Notes: generated from the sequence alone by a model not told the origin. Shown: positions 41,950 to 50,713, numbered from the stretch's first letter. The stretch is DNA of 64,000 nt from Marinobacter sp. NP-4(2019) (GCF_003994855.1 NZ_CP034142.1:1302001-1366000), one strand, 5' to 3'. Program-made: numbers and translations.

Positions 41950-42939
41950 TTGCCCTGCGCTCCAGGTTGCAGGTTTCTGCTCACGTTCATGCATCAATTC
42001 CACCAGCTTGCGGTTGACCGGTGCGTCCTTACCCAGCCGTTTCGCCAGTTTCACCACCTCACCATTGATCCAGTCTATCTCCGTCGGTCGTCCGGCCTGA
42101 AGGTCCTCCCACATCGAGGAGCGGGCGACGGGATCGATGGTCAGCATCTGTTTGGCCAGCCGGGTAAACAGCCAGTCCGGCGTCGACATCAGTGGTGGAA
42201 TCAGGTTCATCGGCAGGCTGGTCAGTTTGACGGTGGGGATGCCGGCGGCCTTCAGAAGTTGCAGTGTTTCACGTTGCGCGAGAGCAAGGCAGCGGCGATA
42301 GTCCCGCTGCGAAAGTTCCTCCAGCAAGGGAACACCTGACAGTGCGTTGATCGGATTATTCAGGTTCAGTAGTAGTTTGGACCACATAACCGATTCGATG
42401 TCGGTCCTCGGTTTCAGGGGTAATCCCGCTTTCTCAAACCAGGGCAGGGCGGGGTTGAGCGATGGGTGCAGTTCCGCCATCAGATGGCCTTCGGTACCCT
42501 GATGAAAATGCCCCGGCTGCTGCTGTAACACATTGAATGGCACCATGCCCGCCAACACAGTCGCTTCCGGCATCGCCTCGCGAAGCTGGGATGCGTTGGA
42601 GATGCCGTTCTGCAGGCTGATTACCGGCACGCCGGTCGGCACCCAGGGGGCGAGCTGTTTGCCCGCTTCTGAAGTCGCTGCGGATTTCACCGTGACCAGA
42701 ACCAGGTCCGCCTCCTTGGCGGCCTCGGCAGAGCACACGTACCGGTTTTCGGCAATCTGGCTGCGAAAGTTGAAACCCTTGTAGTCGGTGACCACCAGAG
42801 GATTGGTTTGCAGCCTTTCCTGCATTCCGGGTCGGCCAACCATGATGACATCGGCATCGGCGGACAGCAGTCGGCCGCCCAGATAACAGCCAACGCTGCC
42901 GGCGCCAAAGATGACAATTCGGAAAGTGGTTTTGGTCAC
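41920..42939 (-). CDS. panE: 2-dehydropantoate 2-reductase
   Basis: A 339-residue ketopantoate reductase family protein. The NADPH-binding GxGxxG is IFGAGSVGCYLGGRLL, the catalytic Lys region is LVLVTVKSAATSEAG, and SLQNGISN and MWSKLLLNLNNPINALSG follow. It reduces 2-dehydropantoate to pantoate in coenzyme A synthesis, or a related 2-oxo acid. No other pan genes are near, so the pathway role is likely but not certain. Its 3' end overlaps the end of the convergent GlxA-type gene. Confidence 0.88.
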   Translation of the reverse strand: MTKTTFRIVIFGAGSVGCYLGGRLLSADADVIMVGRPGMQERLQTNPLVVTDYKGFNFRSQIAENRYVCSAEAAKEADLVLVTVKSAATSEAGKQLAPWVPTGVPVISLQNGISNASQLREAMPEATVLAGMVPFNVLQQQPGHFHQGTEGHLMAELHPSLNPALPWFEKAGLPLKPRTDIESVMWSKLLLNLNNPINALSGVPLLEELSQRDYRRCLALAQRETLQLLKAAGIPTVKLTSLPMNLIPPLMSTPDWLFTRLAKQMLTIDPVARSSMWEDLQAGRPTEIDWINGEVVKLAKRLGKDAPVNRKLVELMHEREQKPATWSAGQLLNALRAVR

Positions 42940-43065
42940 AGGATACGCCTTATGCTGGTGCTGTTTATTGTTGTCGTTTGAGTCCGGTCATTTTGGCCTG
43001 CCTGCTTGCGCGGTGCCATACTATCGGACCCGGACACACCCATGAATCTGCAGGAGGAACAGAGT

Positions 43066-43737
43066 ATGCCAGAGAATCAGACGGTTGTTATCACCGGGGC
43101 CAATCGTGGTATTGGCCTTGAACTGGCTCGACATTACGCCGGTAAGGGCTGCCAGGTGATTGGGGTATGCCGTGAGGCTTCCGCGGAATTACAGGAGGCG
43201 GCTACCAAGGTCATCGAGGGCGTGGATGTCACCTCGGAAGAGGGCGTCCGGAAGCTGGTGAGCGAACTGAGCGGCCAGACCATTGACCTGCTGATCAATA
43301 ATGCCGGTCTGTTACAGGACGAGAAGCTGGGCAACATCGACTTTGATTCCATTCGCACACAGATGGAAATCAATGCCTATGCACCGCTACGTGTGGCGGA
43401 GGCGCTGATGAATCAGATTCCCTATGGTGGCAAGATTGCCAATATAACCAGCCGCATGGGCTCGATCGCCGACAACGATTCCGGTGGCCGCTACGGTTAT
43501 CGTGCATCAAAGGCTGCGTTGAACGCCTTTGGTAAATCCCTGGCCGTGGACCTGCAACCAAAAGGCATTGCTGTGGCCCAGTTACACCCGGGCTATGTCA
43601 AAACCCGTATGGTGAATTTCGGTGGGCTGATCACGCCGGCTGAATCGGCAAAAGGCCTGGCCGTGAGAATTGAGGAACTGAATCTGGAGAACTCCGGCTC
43701 GTTCTGGCACAGCAACGGGGAGTTATTGCCCTGGTAA
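43066..43737 (+). CDS. SDR family oxidoreductase
   Basis: A 223-residue SDR of the C-factor/YbbO-like short group. TGANRGIGLELARHYAGKG is the cofactor site, NNAGLLQDEKLG follows near residue 80, Ser lies in NITSRMGSIADND and the Tyr-Lys pair in YRASKAALNAFGKSLA. GGAGG precedes the ATG at 43066; starts at 43006 and 43042 are in frame but lack a good ribosome site. A bidirectional terminator follows. Substrate unknown. Confidence 0.9.
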   Translation: MPENQTVVITGANRGIGLELARHYAGKGCQVIGVCREASAELQEAATKVIEGVDVTSEEGVRKLVSELSGQTIDLLINNAGLLQDEKLGNIDFDSIRTQMEINAYAPLRVAEALMNQIPYGGKIANITSRMGSIADNDSGGRYGYRASKAALNAFGKSLAVDLQPKGIAVAQLHPGYVKTRMVNFGGLITPAESAKGLAVRIEELNLENSGSFWHSNGELLPW

Positions 43738-43772
43738 TCGGATATCGCGCTCGGAAGCGGCGCCGAATAACG

Positions 43773-43799
43773 AAAAAAGGCAGCCGAAGCTGCCTTTTT
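43773..43799 (+). terminator. Bidirectional terminator between SDR and cspA
   Basis: AAAAAA, GGCAGC, CGAA tetraloop, GCTGCC, TTTTT. The A run gives a U run on the opposite strand, so it can stop both convergent transcripts. Confidence 0.9.
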
Positions 43800-43817
43800 C
43801 TGTGCGTTGGCTGTTAA

Positions 43818-44024
43818 TTACAGACCAGTCACGTTTTCCGCCTGAGGACCTTTCTGGCCCTGAGTGACGGTGAACTCAACCTGCTGGCCTTCTGCCAGAG
43901 TCTTGAAGCCGCCGCCCTGAATGGCGCTGTAGTGAACAAAAACGTCCGGGCCGCCTTCACGAGTAATAAAGCCAAAGCCTTTTGCTTCGTTGAAGAACTT
44001 AACAGTACCGGTAACAGTAGACAT
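43818..44024 (-). CDS. cspA: Cold-shock protein (CspA family)
   Basis: A 68-residue single cold-shock domain. Start MSTVTGTVKFFNEAKGFGFI contains RNP1 (KGFGFI); RNP2 is VFVHYS. It binds single-stranded RNA and DNA as a chaperone. The upstream gap (44025-44264, 240 bp) has no gene on this strand and could contain the long regulatory 5' leader usual for csp mRNAs; I cannot prove a thermosensor by eye. The terminator at 43773 serves this gene. Confidence 0.95.
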   Translation of the reverse strand: MSTVTGTVKFFNEAKGFGFITREGGPDVFVHYSAIQGGGFKTLAEGQQVEFTVTQGQKGPQAENVTGL

Positions 44025-44264
44025 ATTTAACTATCCTGAATTCAATCATTTTATGTGCCGTCAATCATCGACATGATGGCTGATCAGCGGTGTGCGGAAA
44101 CAGAAGACTGGCGTGGTCAAAAACAGGACGATGCACTACTTATTACAACAGAGATGCGTCTTATTGATGAAATGCTTTGCTCTATCTTTCCAACGGGATT
44201 CACTGTACCCCAGCGCGGGCGGAATGCAAAGCTATTTCTTATAGGCATAAACCAAGGGGGCTGT

Positions 44265-44585
44265 ATGAAGTATATCTTTGAAGTTCGTATTAAGGAGGGC
44301 TATACCGCTGAGGACTATGCGGATGCCTGGGTACGGGCCAGTGAGTTGATCCAGCAGGCTCCCGGCGCCAGGGGGACGGAGTTGCATCGGAAGATTGGTG
44401 ATCCCGATACGCTGATCGCCATCGCGACCTGGGAAAGCAAGGCGGCGCGGGATGCAATGGAATCCGACAAAGACCCCAGAATCACCGACATTATCCGCAG
44501 TGCGGCCCCATTTGTGGAAATCCGGCCGCTGGGTGAGTTCGAGGACCCCGAATGGGTGGTCATGCCGCCCGGCGAGTCGGAGTAG
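44265..44585 (+). CDS. Antibiotic biosynthesis monooxygenase-like (ABM) domain protein
   Basis: A 106-residue protein that looks like a single dimeric alpha/beta-barrel domain: KYIFEVRIKEGYTAEDYADAW, then GARGTELHRKIGDPDTLIAIATWESKAARDAM. The fold is shared by ABM mono-oxygenases and EthD/Dabb proteins, so activity cannot be assigned. The ATG at 44265 is preceded by a GGGGG stretch; a longer frame from 44055 adds an N-terminus with no family match and is rejected. Confidence 0.75.
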   Translation: MKYIFEVRIKEGYTAEDYADAWVRASELIQQAPGARGTELHRKIGDPDTLIAIATWESKAARDAMESDKDPRITDIIRSAAPFVEIRPLGEFEDPEWVVMPPGESE

Positions 44586-44679
44586 GGTGTGACCGGGAGT
44601 TCAAAGATGGGTGAATGGCGCGACAACATGGTTTAATCTGCCTCAGACCTGAATCCGATCCCGATAAAAGGAGTGCCGC

Positions 44680-45534
44680 GTGTCAGAACTTGCGACCTAC
44701 CAGAGTTTTTCCGTTGAGGTGTCCGATTACATTGCCCATGTGCAGTTCAGTCGCCCCGAAGCACTGAACACCATGAATAAGGCATTCTGGCTGGAACTGC
44801 CTCAGTGCATGCTGGATATTGAGGCCAACTCGGACGCGCGGGTGATTGTGATTTCCTCAACCGGTAAGCACTTCTCCGCAGGTATGGATCTGGGCGTATT
44901 CAGTGATCCCAAATCCGTGCCGATGAGCGGTGACCCGGGGCGCATGGCGGAGAACCTGCGCCGCGTGGTGCTTCAGTTGCAGGATACGCTGACTTCTCTC
45001 GAGAAAGTTCGCCTGCCGGTGCTGGCCGCTGTTCACGGAGGCTGCATTGGTGGTGCACTCGACCTTATTTGTGCGGCGGATAGCCGTTACTGCACCGACG
45101 ATGCCTACTTCACCATCAAGGAAACCGAACTGGGTATGACAGCCGATGTGGGGACACTACAACGCCTCCCCAAACTGATGCCCCAGGGAGTGGTGCGGGA
45201 ACTGGCTTACACCGGTCGCAAGCTATACGCACAGGAGGCCAGGTCACTGGGATTCGTAAACGCAGTGTATGACAGTCAGGACGCCATGCTGGAGGGTGTT
45301 ATGGCCGTGGCCCGGCAGATAGCAGCCAACTCACCCCTGGCGGTGACAGGCTGCAAGGAAATGCTGAACTACAGCCGCGATCACAGCGTGGAAGACAGTC
45401 TGAAGTACATGGCGACATGGCAGGCAGGGATGTTCCGCCCCGGCGACATGATGAAGACCTTCCAGGCCAAGGCCCAGAAACAGGCGCCGGAGTATGAGGG
45501 GTTGTTTCCCGTAAAGGACCTGTTTTCCGACTAA
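44680..45534 (+). CDS. Enoyl-CoA hydratase/isomerase (dienoyl-CoA isomerase-like)
   Basis: A 284-residue crotonase-fold protein with a GTG start eight bases after GGAG. Oxyanion-hole segments are GKHFSAGMDLGVF near residue 65 and VHGGCIGGALDLICAADSRY near 120; TIKETELGMTADVGTLQRLPKLM contains the acidic residues typical of delta(3,5)-delta(2,4)-dienoyl-CoA isomerase (ECH1). It likely helps degrade unsaturated fatty acids. The gene stands alone between the ABM-like gene and a GGDEF gene on the other strand. Confidence 0.9.
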   Translation: MSELATYQSFSVEVSDYIAHVQFSRPEALNTMNKAFWLELPQCMLDIEANSDARVIVISSTGKHFSAGMDLGVFSDPKSVPMSGDPGRMAENLRRVVLQLQDTLTSLEKVRLPVLAAVHGGCIGGALDLICAADSRYCTDDAYFTIKETELGMTADVGTLQRLPKLMPQGVVRELAYTGRKLYAQEARSLGFVNAVYDSQDAMLEGVMAVARQIAANSPLAVTGCKEMLNYSRDHSVEDSLKYMATWQAGMFRPGDMMKTFQAKAQKQAPEYEGLFPVKDLFSD

Positions 45535-45575
45535 TGACGACTTGTCTCGTCCTTTGATGATTTGGAGCCGGTAGC

Positions 45576-47144
45576 TCACACCGGCCTCGGGGCCGCCTGG
45601 TTTCCGTCCTCTGTCTCCGTTACATAGGTTCGAGTGCAGTTGCGGCCGCCGTGTTTAGCCTTATAGAGTGCAATATCCGCTCGATTGATGAGCGTCTTTA
45701 AATCGCAGATCCGGTCCCAGTTTGCGACGCCAAGACTTGCCGTTACGCGGATGGTTCCGGAAGGAACCTCCATATCGGTAGCGGCAATTTGTTCCCGAAT
45801 CCGCTCGGCGATTCTGACTGCCGTGGCTTCTTCCACATCGGTGAGAAGTATTAAAAATTCCTCACCACCGATCCGGCCAAAGAGGTCCGCGGGGCGGATA
45901 TTGTTTTTCACCGGTGGTAAAGTTTGTCTGAGCACACTATCGCCCGCCTCATGCCCGTATTGGTCATTGATGGTCTTGAAATAATCCAGGTCCATGGCAA
46001 TCAGCACGGCTTTGCCCTCACCATGTTTCAGGCGGTGCAACTCCCGCTCACCCGCTTCATGAAATTGCCTGCGGTTGGCTATACCGGTTAAATAATCTGT
46101 GGTTGCCAATTCTTTCAGTTGAGAATTTAAGCTCGTCAGTTCGGCATTGGCCCGTTCCAGAGATTGAGTCCGCTCGCGGACTTTCTCCTCCAGTTGTTCG
46201 TTCTGGTGTCTGAGAGCCACCGTCGCGGATTCCAGGCGATGCCTCTGGTCACGCAATTCGTGCATCAGAGCGGACAACCCGATGGAAATCACGCTGACAA
46301 CAGCCAGATACTCCTGAGTTTGCCAGACAGCAAACTGAGGAAGAGTGGTTGCATAGGGGTGTATTCCGTTGACCAGATAGCCTGTGGCCATCCAGGCAAT
46401 GATGGCCGTCGTGCTGGCTGCAATAGCGGTACTAAATCGGGTTGCAGCCCACACCACAAAGGGCAGGAGTAACATTGGCGTCAGATGGAAATGCAGTTCA
46501 TTAATGTTGCTGTCAATAAGCGCATTAGAGCCGGTGAGGATCATTCCAGTCCAAAGCAGGGCGAGTTCTGCCAGTTTTGAGGCCTTGACGGACATTAACC
46601 GGTACTTAATGGCATGGCAGAACGTAACCAGCAATGGTGTGAGTATCATCAGGCCGAGGGCGTCGCCGAACCACCAGAGTCGCCACATGGCAAGAAAACT
46701 GCTGTCTGACCGCCCGAGCAGCACATAGACGGTTGCGCCCAAAATCGCGGCGATTGCTGAAGCAATCGCAGGTGCCGAGATAAAAAACACAAGCGCGGAC
46801 TTCAATGAGTCAAAGTGGAAGTGATTTCCTGTAAACCGCTGAATCAGCATGGTCGAAATGAGTGTTTCCAGGATATTGACCGTTCCGAAACTCAGCGCTG
46901 CCCATAGGGGGAAAGCGGGTATATCGGCCAGGCATTCAGCAGTGAGTGCGGCCAACGCGTACAAGGGCCATTGCTTGCGAGGTGATGTCAGAAATGCCGT
47001 AAGAAGCACGGCATTGGGGGGCCACAATATTGCGATACCCTCCGGCGTAATGGTTTGATGTACACCTATCCATGCCCCGGAGTAATAGAGTAAGCCGACA
47101 ATAACGGCTCGAAACAGCGGGTGAGATAAGACATTCGGTACCAT
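45576..47144 (-). CDS. MASE1-GGDEF diguanylate cyclase
   Basis: About 520 residues. The N-terminal ~300 residues are a MASE1 membrane sensor with eight or so helices (ILWPPNAVLLTAFLTSPRKQWPLY and WWFGDALGLMILTPLLVTF are typical). A coiled coil (about 305-360, LRHQNEQLEEKVRERTQSLE) leads to a GGDEF domain with active site GGEEF and an inhibitory I-site RPAD five residues before it. It should make cyclic di-GMP with product inhibition. ATGs at 47198, 47168 and 47144 are in frame; the last has GGAA at good spacing and places the membrane part near the N-terminus. Confidence 0.92.
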   Translation of the reverse strand: MVPNVLSHPLFRAVIVGLLYYSGAWIGVHQTITPEGIAILWPPNAVLLTAFLTSPRKQWPLYALAALTAECLADIPAFPLWAALSFGTVNILETLISTMLIQRFTGNHFHFDSLKSALVFFISAPAIASAIAAILGATVYVLLGRSDSSFLAMWRLWWFGDALGLMILTPLLVTFCHAIKYRLMSVKASKLAELALLWTGMILTGSNALIDSNINELHFHLTPMLLLPFVVWAATRFSTAIAASTTAIIAWMATGYLVNGIHPYATTLPQFAVWQTQEYLAVVSVISIGLSALMHELRDQRHRLESATVALRHQNEQLEEKVRERTQSLERANAELTSLNSQLKELATTDYLTGIANRRQFHEAGERELHRLKHGEGKAVLIAMDLDYFKTINDQYGHEAGDSVLRQTLPPVKNNIRPADLFGRIGGEEFLILLTDVEEATAVRIAERIREQIAATDMEVPSGTIRVTASLGVANWDRICDLKTLINRADIALYKAKHGGRNCTRTYVTETEDGNQAAPRPV

Positions 47145-47248
47145 AATGTGTTCCGAGCTGACAATCATCAATAAGTGCTGGTAAGAATACTCTGGCACGC
47201 TGCCGAGTCGTGTCTATTGAGCGAAATCAAAAGGAGCGTAAAAACCGG

Positions 47249-47830
47249 ATGGCGGATATCTCCAGAAAAAGAATGTCAACGTTGTCGGTCCTGGGGTTCC
47301 AGTCCCTGATCGCGATTGTCGCTGTTATCGCGTTTTATTTAACAGGCGTGGAAGTCTATACGAACGAACTCCCGGTTGCTCATGTGATTTTACTTGGCGG
47401 GCTGGGGGCCCTGTGTACCTATATTGCGATGTTTTTGTTGACTTCGGGTTGGGCGTCCAGTTCAAGCCTGTTGCGGGATCAGATGCGCTTCTTGCACAGG
47501 TTTGCCTGTAGCTACTCCTGGCCGGTGCTGGTGACGCTCTCCATATTGGCGGGCTTCGGGGAGGAGCTGCTGTTTCGCGGCGTGATTCAGGGTTGGCTTA
47601 GCGAACGGTTCGGAGCTGTGTTTGCTCTTGTTACGGCTGCCATTCTGTTCGGCCTGGTGCATGTCTTGTCATTTGCATACTTCGTCATCGCCACGCTTCT
47701 GGGCGTAGTGCTGGGCCTGGTCTACCTCTGGTCAGAGAGTTTGTTGCTGACCATGGTCTGGCACGGTGCATACGATTTGGTGGCATTGTATTGCTTACGG
47801 CATTACCCGGATCGGTTTGGTGTCGACTGA
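47249..47830 (+). CDS. CPBP family intramembrane metalloprotease
   Basis: A 193-residue integral membrane protein of the CAAX-protease/bacteriocin-processing (CPBP) family. Motif 1 GFGEELLFRGVIQGWL has the EExxxR catalytic pair, motif 2 ILFGLVHVLSFAYF has the His, and motif 3 is MVWHGAYDL. About six helices. AAGGAG is 12 bases before the ATG at 47249, which is long; a GTG at 47210 is the alternative start. Such proteins process prenylated or small peptides; substrate unknown. Confidence 0.88.
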   Translation: MADISRKRMSTLSVLGFQSLIAIVAVIAFYLTGVEVYTNELPVAHVILLGGLGALCTYIAMFLLTSGWASSSSLLRDQMRFLHRFACSYSWPVLVTLSILAGFGEELLFRGVIQGWLSERFGAVFALVTAAILFGLVHVLSFAYFVIATLLGVVLGLVYLWSESLLLTMVWHGAYDLVALYCLRHYPDRFGVD

Positions 47831-47858
47831 TCGCCTGCACCTCCTACGCCTCGCCCTA

Positions 47859-48428
47859 TTAAACCGGTGCCACGCCAAACAGCCACTGATGGGCCCAGAA
47901 TACGAAAACGACGTACACCACGAGGCCGCCGATGACCGCAATCGCATCATTGGCTTTGCTTGCGGGGAGGGTGGCGATCGGGCGTTCGGATCGGCGTTTC
48001 AGAGAGATCCGGTCTGCCACTGCCCAGGCCAGGAAAGAACCGAACAGCAGGAGGTCGTGGAGCATGCCGTTGGCCAGCAAGTGAGCGAGCGCCCATAGTT
48101 TGACGGCCACGAGCATCGGGTGCCTCAGCCTGGCTTTGATTTTGCCCGGGAAATAGGTGGCAAAAAGCAGCGGAAAAACTGGTATCAGGAGCAGCATGGC
48201 CAGGTGCCTGAGCCAGCCCGGTGGCGTATAGAGCACCGTGGGATCCATGCGTGCCGCGCCATATCCCCAGACAATCAGCACCAGTCCGATCAGTGAAGCG
48301 AGGGAATAAAGGCCCTTGAACGGGAGCTCGCCCAAAGAGGCGTTCATGCGATTTCGAAAAGGCTCATTCACGATCGACAATGAGTGAACGCCAAGAAACA
48401 GAACCAGACCAACAATGAGTGTGGTCAT
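47859..48428 (-). CDS. NnrU family membrane protein
   Basis: A 189-residue protein with about five to six transmembrane helices. LVLFLGVHSLSIVNEPFRNRM, GLVLIVWGYGAARMDPTVLYTPPGWLRHL and HPMLVAVKLWALAHLLANG match the NnrU family, known from a nitric-oxide/nitrite-linked gene in Rhodobacter and also from carotenoid isomerase-like (Z-ISO) proteins. AAAGGAG is nine bases before the ATG at 48428. It follows the methyltransferase of the ECF sigma operon by 52 bp on the same strand and may be co-transcribed. Confidence 0.88.
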   Translation of the reverse strand: MTTLIVGLVLFLGVHSLSIVNEPFRNRMNASLGELPFKGLYSLASLIGLVLIVWGYGAARMDPTVLYTPPGWLRHLAMLLLIPVFPLLFATYFPGKIKARLRHPMLVAVKLWALAHLLANGMLHDLLLFGSFLAWAVADRISLKRRSERPIATLPASKANDAIAVIGGLVVYVVFVFWAHQWLFGVAPV

Positions 48429-48480
48429 GCCTGAAAACTCCTTTACCAATCAGATGTCGTGACAGGTTGCGCGGTTATTA

Positions 48481-49698
48481 TCATCGAGTGAGGCCCAGGC
48501 GGCGGGCTTCATCCTTGCGACGAAGAATCAGATCCCAGAAAACGGCCCCTATCAGCATAATGAATCCTACAAGCTCGATAATAAATAGGTAAGTGACAAA
48601 TAACGTGAAGAAAACCAGCCCTGCCCCAGCGACAGCTGCCCATGTGGGTGCGAGTTGGTGATGTCGTCGTTTACCGGTAGCGACCGCCAGAACGGTCAAT
48701 GCCGTAAATACCGCAATACTTCCTGACCAAAGTTGAAGGTCCAGGGTGACTTGAACACCCAGTGTAGCCAAAAGGAACGTTGCGGCAAGTATGCCATAGC
48801 ATGTCAGAAGTGCCAGCCCCAGTGCTGCAATGCTGAGGAATCCACGTTTTCCGAGTGCCGTCAGCCAGCGTTTTGGGTGACTTCTGCGTAGCCACTGGCG
48901 AAGAAATCCCGGGGGCTGACTGCCCCTGCGGGCAGCTATTTCAATGGAGCGGGCGCCGAAGCTTTTTGCTATCTCGCGGGTCTGGTGGCTCGGGCTGTGG
49001 TCAAAATAGTTAATGCGCCTGATGATCCTGATGTCTTCAAAGCCGGCATCCTCAAGCATGGCCAGCAGACTCTCTTCCACCGTTGCACCGACAACACATT
49101 CCACCCAAAGCCTGGGGTCTGAATCGCAGTCGACCGTGACGGGTTTATCAATGACGACGTCGGCCAATTGTAGTCGGCCACCGGGTTTCAGAGTGCGAAA
49201 CATCTCCCTGATAGCCCGACGTTTGTCAGGGACCAGGTTGAGGGCTCCGTTGCTGGTGATGCTGTCAAGACTGTTGCTGGCAAACGGGAGGTGTTCGGCT
49301 GTTCCCTGGATGACCTCTATGGAGGCCCCTTCCTCGTTGGCACGTTGTTTCAGCTTTCGTGTCATGGCTGAAGTCAGGTCCAGCGAAATCACACGACCCG
49401 TAGGCCCCGTCAGGCTCAGGGCCAGAAAGCTGTCGTTGCCCGCACCAGCGCCAAGGTCCAGGGTTGTGTCGCCAGTTCTGATGGCGCCGCCGTTGAAAGG
49501 ATAGCCCACTCCTGCAAAGGAGGCAGCGATGTCGCCCGGTAGCTGTTCAATCTGGTTTTCGGGGTAACCCAGGGCGCTGAGAGCCCGGTACCCCACTGGA
49601 AAATGGAAGCGGGATTGTGGCGCATTGGCGACCTGGGTGTACATGTCCTGAACGGCGGAGGTGATCTGTTCCCGTGAGTATCCAAGGATAGCGACCAT
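48481..49698 (-). CDS. SAM-dependent methyltransferase fused to a membrane domain
   Basis: A 405-residue two-part protein. Residues ~40-240 are a class I methyltransferase of the ArsM/UbiE type: motif I TTLDLGAGAGNDSFLAL, then VIQGTAEHLPFASNSLDSITSNGALNLVPDKRRAI and LKPGGRLQLADVVI. The ArsM-type catalytic cysteines are not present, so arsenite methylation is doubtful. The C-terminal ~130 residues hold about four transmembrane helices (KRGFLSIAALGLALLTCYGIL onward). The fusion tethers the enzyme to the membrane and suggests a lipid or quinone substrate. GGAG precedes the ATG; the anti-sigma gene ends 24 bp upstream. Confidence 0.85.
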   Translation of the reverse strand: MVAILGYSREQITSAVQDMYTQVANAPQSRFHFPVGYRALSALGYPENQIEQLPGDIAASFAGVGYPFNGGAIRTGDTTLDLGAGAGNDSFLALSLTGPTGRVISLDLTSAMTRKLKQRANEEGASIEVIQGTAEHLPFASNSLDSITSNGALNLVPDKRRAIREMFRTLKPGGRLQLADVVIDKPVTVDCDSDPRLWVECVVGATVEESLLAMLEDAGFEDIRIIRRINYFDHSPSHQTREIAKSFGARSIEIAARRGSQPPGFLRQWLRRSHPKRWLTALGKRGFLSIAALGLALLTCYGILAATFLLATLGVQVTLDLQLWSGSIAVFTALTVLAVATGKRRHHQLAPTWAAVAGAGLVFFTLFVTYLFIIELVGFIMLIGAVFWDLILRRKDEARRLGLTR

Positions 49699-49722
49699 GG
49701 CTGGTTCTCCTGACGAACGGCA

Positions 49723-49959
49723 TCAATGGTTTTTCAGCAGTGATTCCACCCGCTGTTTTAACCGCTCCGGTGCTTTCTCAGTACCACTGGCGGTGACTTT
49801 CTCCCTAAGGCGTCTTTCAAACTCTTTCCGGCTGAAACAGTCATGGCAACGACGAAGATGGCGATCGATTTCCTCCTGGGTTGAAGGATCCAGTTCGCTG
49901 TCCAGATACTCGAATAACCGATCTACGACCTCCTCGCAGGTGATGATGTCCTGGCTCAT
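49723..49959 (-). CDS. Anti-sigma factor with zf-HC2 (ZAS) domain
   Basis: A 78-residue soluble protein with the ZAS zinc site: the H-x3-C-x2-C in EIDRHLRRCHDCFSRKEF, plus an upstream Cys in ITCEEVVDRLFEYLD. No transmembrane helix, so it is a short cytoplasmic anti-sigma factor that may sense redox through zinc and thiols. It overlaps the ECF sigma gene by four bases (ATGA), the standard sigma/anti-sigma arrangement. Confidence 0.9.
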   Translation of the reverse strand: MSQDIITCEEVVDRLFEYLDSELDPSTQEEIDRHLRRCHDCFSRKEFERRLREKVTASGTEKAPERLKQRVESLLKNH

Positions 49960-50609
49960 GCTTCACCTCCGTTTCCTGTACCCGTCCCCGTGATGCTCTT
50001 TGTTGCCAGACCTGCCTCCTCTCCCTGCCGCCATAAGTCGCGTTGCAGCAGAGTGCGGGCCCGGTATAGACGGGAACGAACAGTGCCCAATGGAATGTCG
50101 AGAAGGTCTGCGGTTTGGTAATAGCTGTATCCCTCAATCTCTACGAGGACCATGACAATGCGAAACTCGTCTGGTAATCGGTCCAGGGCCATTCGAATGT
50201 CGTTATTCAGGATCTGGTTCAGAAAGGCTTGCTCAGGGGTGCCCCACCACAGCAGGAACGGCTGATGAAGCTTTTCGAACAGTGAAAAATCACTGTCGTT
50301 AGTGTTGTCCTCAAGGGTGACCTCTTTCTCCTGACGACACTGGCGCCTCCGCCATTGGCTGATAAAAGTACGGTTCAGTATCCGGAACAGCCAACCTTCA
50401 AAGCAACTATTGTCCGTTAGCTGATCAAGCTTGTTCCAGGCGGTAGCCACGGTTTCGGCCACAATGTCTTCCGCGTCGTCCGGATTGCGGCACAGACGCA
50501 AAGCCGTCCCATAGAGGCGATCCATCAATTGGTGGATTTCCTGCTCAAACATTGCCCGACGGGCGTTCCTGGAGCTGGCCGGGGTTTCTTTCTGTGCTGT
50601 TGTATCCAT
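49956..50609 (-). CDS. ECF subfamily RNA polymerase sigma factor
   Basis: A 217-residue ECF sigma. Region 2 is seen as YGTALRLCRNPDDAEDIVAETVATAWNKLDQ and region 4 as ALDRLPDEFRIVMVLVEIEGYSYYQTADLLDIPLGTVRSRLYRAR. An unusual ~30-residue insert rich in acidic and aromatic residues separates them. A Gly/Thr-rich tail closes the protein. On the minus strand GGAAC-17 nt-CGTCC lies 28-54 bp before the ATG, and the same pattern faces the cupin gene. This strongly suggests autoregulation and control of the cupin gene by this sigma factor. Confidence 0.93.
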   Translation of the reverse strand: MDTTAQKETPASSRNARRAMFEQEIHQLMDRLYGTALRLCRNPDDAEDIVAETVATAWNKLDQLTDNSCFEGWLFRILNRTFISQWRRRQCRQEKEVTLEDNTNDSDFSLFEKLHQPFLLWWGTPEQAFLNQILNNDIRMALDRLPDEFRIVMVLVEIEGYSYYQTADLLDIPLGTVRSRLYRARTLLQRDLWRQGEEAGLATKSITGTGTGNGGEA

Positions 50610-50636
50610 GACGCTCTCCCTCCGGAGATGTCACAG

Positions 50637-50663
50637 GGACGCATTAAAGGGCTGAAAAGTTCC
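50637..50663 (-). promoter_or_regulatory. ECF-type promoter of the sigma operon
   Basis: On the minus strand GGAAC (50663-50659), 17-nt spacer, CGTCC (50641-50637). The -35 AAC and -10 CGTC are the usual ECF recognition words. It points into the sigma gene. Confidence 0.7.
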
Positions 50664-50686
50664 CGTCAGCATTGGATGAAAACGGG

Positions 50687-50713
50687 GGAACAAATCAATG
50701 TGCCCGCGCGTCC
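50687..50713 (+). promoter_or_regulatory. ECF-type promoter of the cupin gene
   Basis: GGAAC (50687-50691), 17-nt spacer, CGTCC (50709-50713). The two elements and the spacer length are identical to the divergent promoter at 50637-50663. It lies 57 bp before the cupin ATG. Confidence 0.7.

Noticed and set aside
44055..44264. Longer N-terminal extension of the ABM-like protein
   Set aside because: The segment has no family match; the start at 44265 begins exactly at the domain. It is also the region where a cspA leader would lie on the opposite strand.
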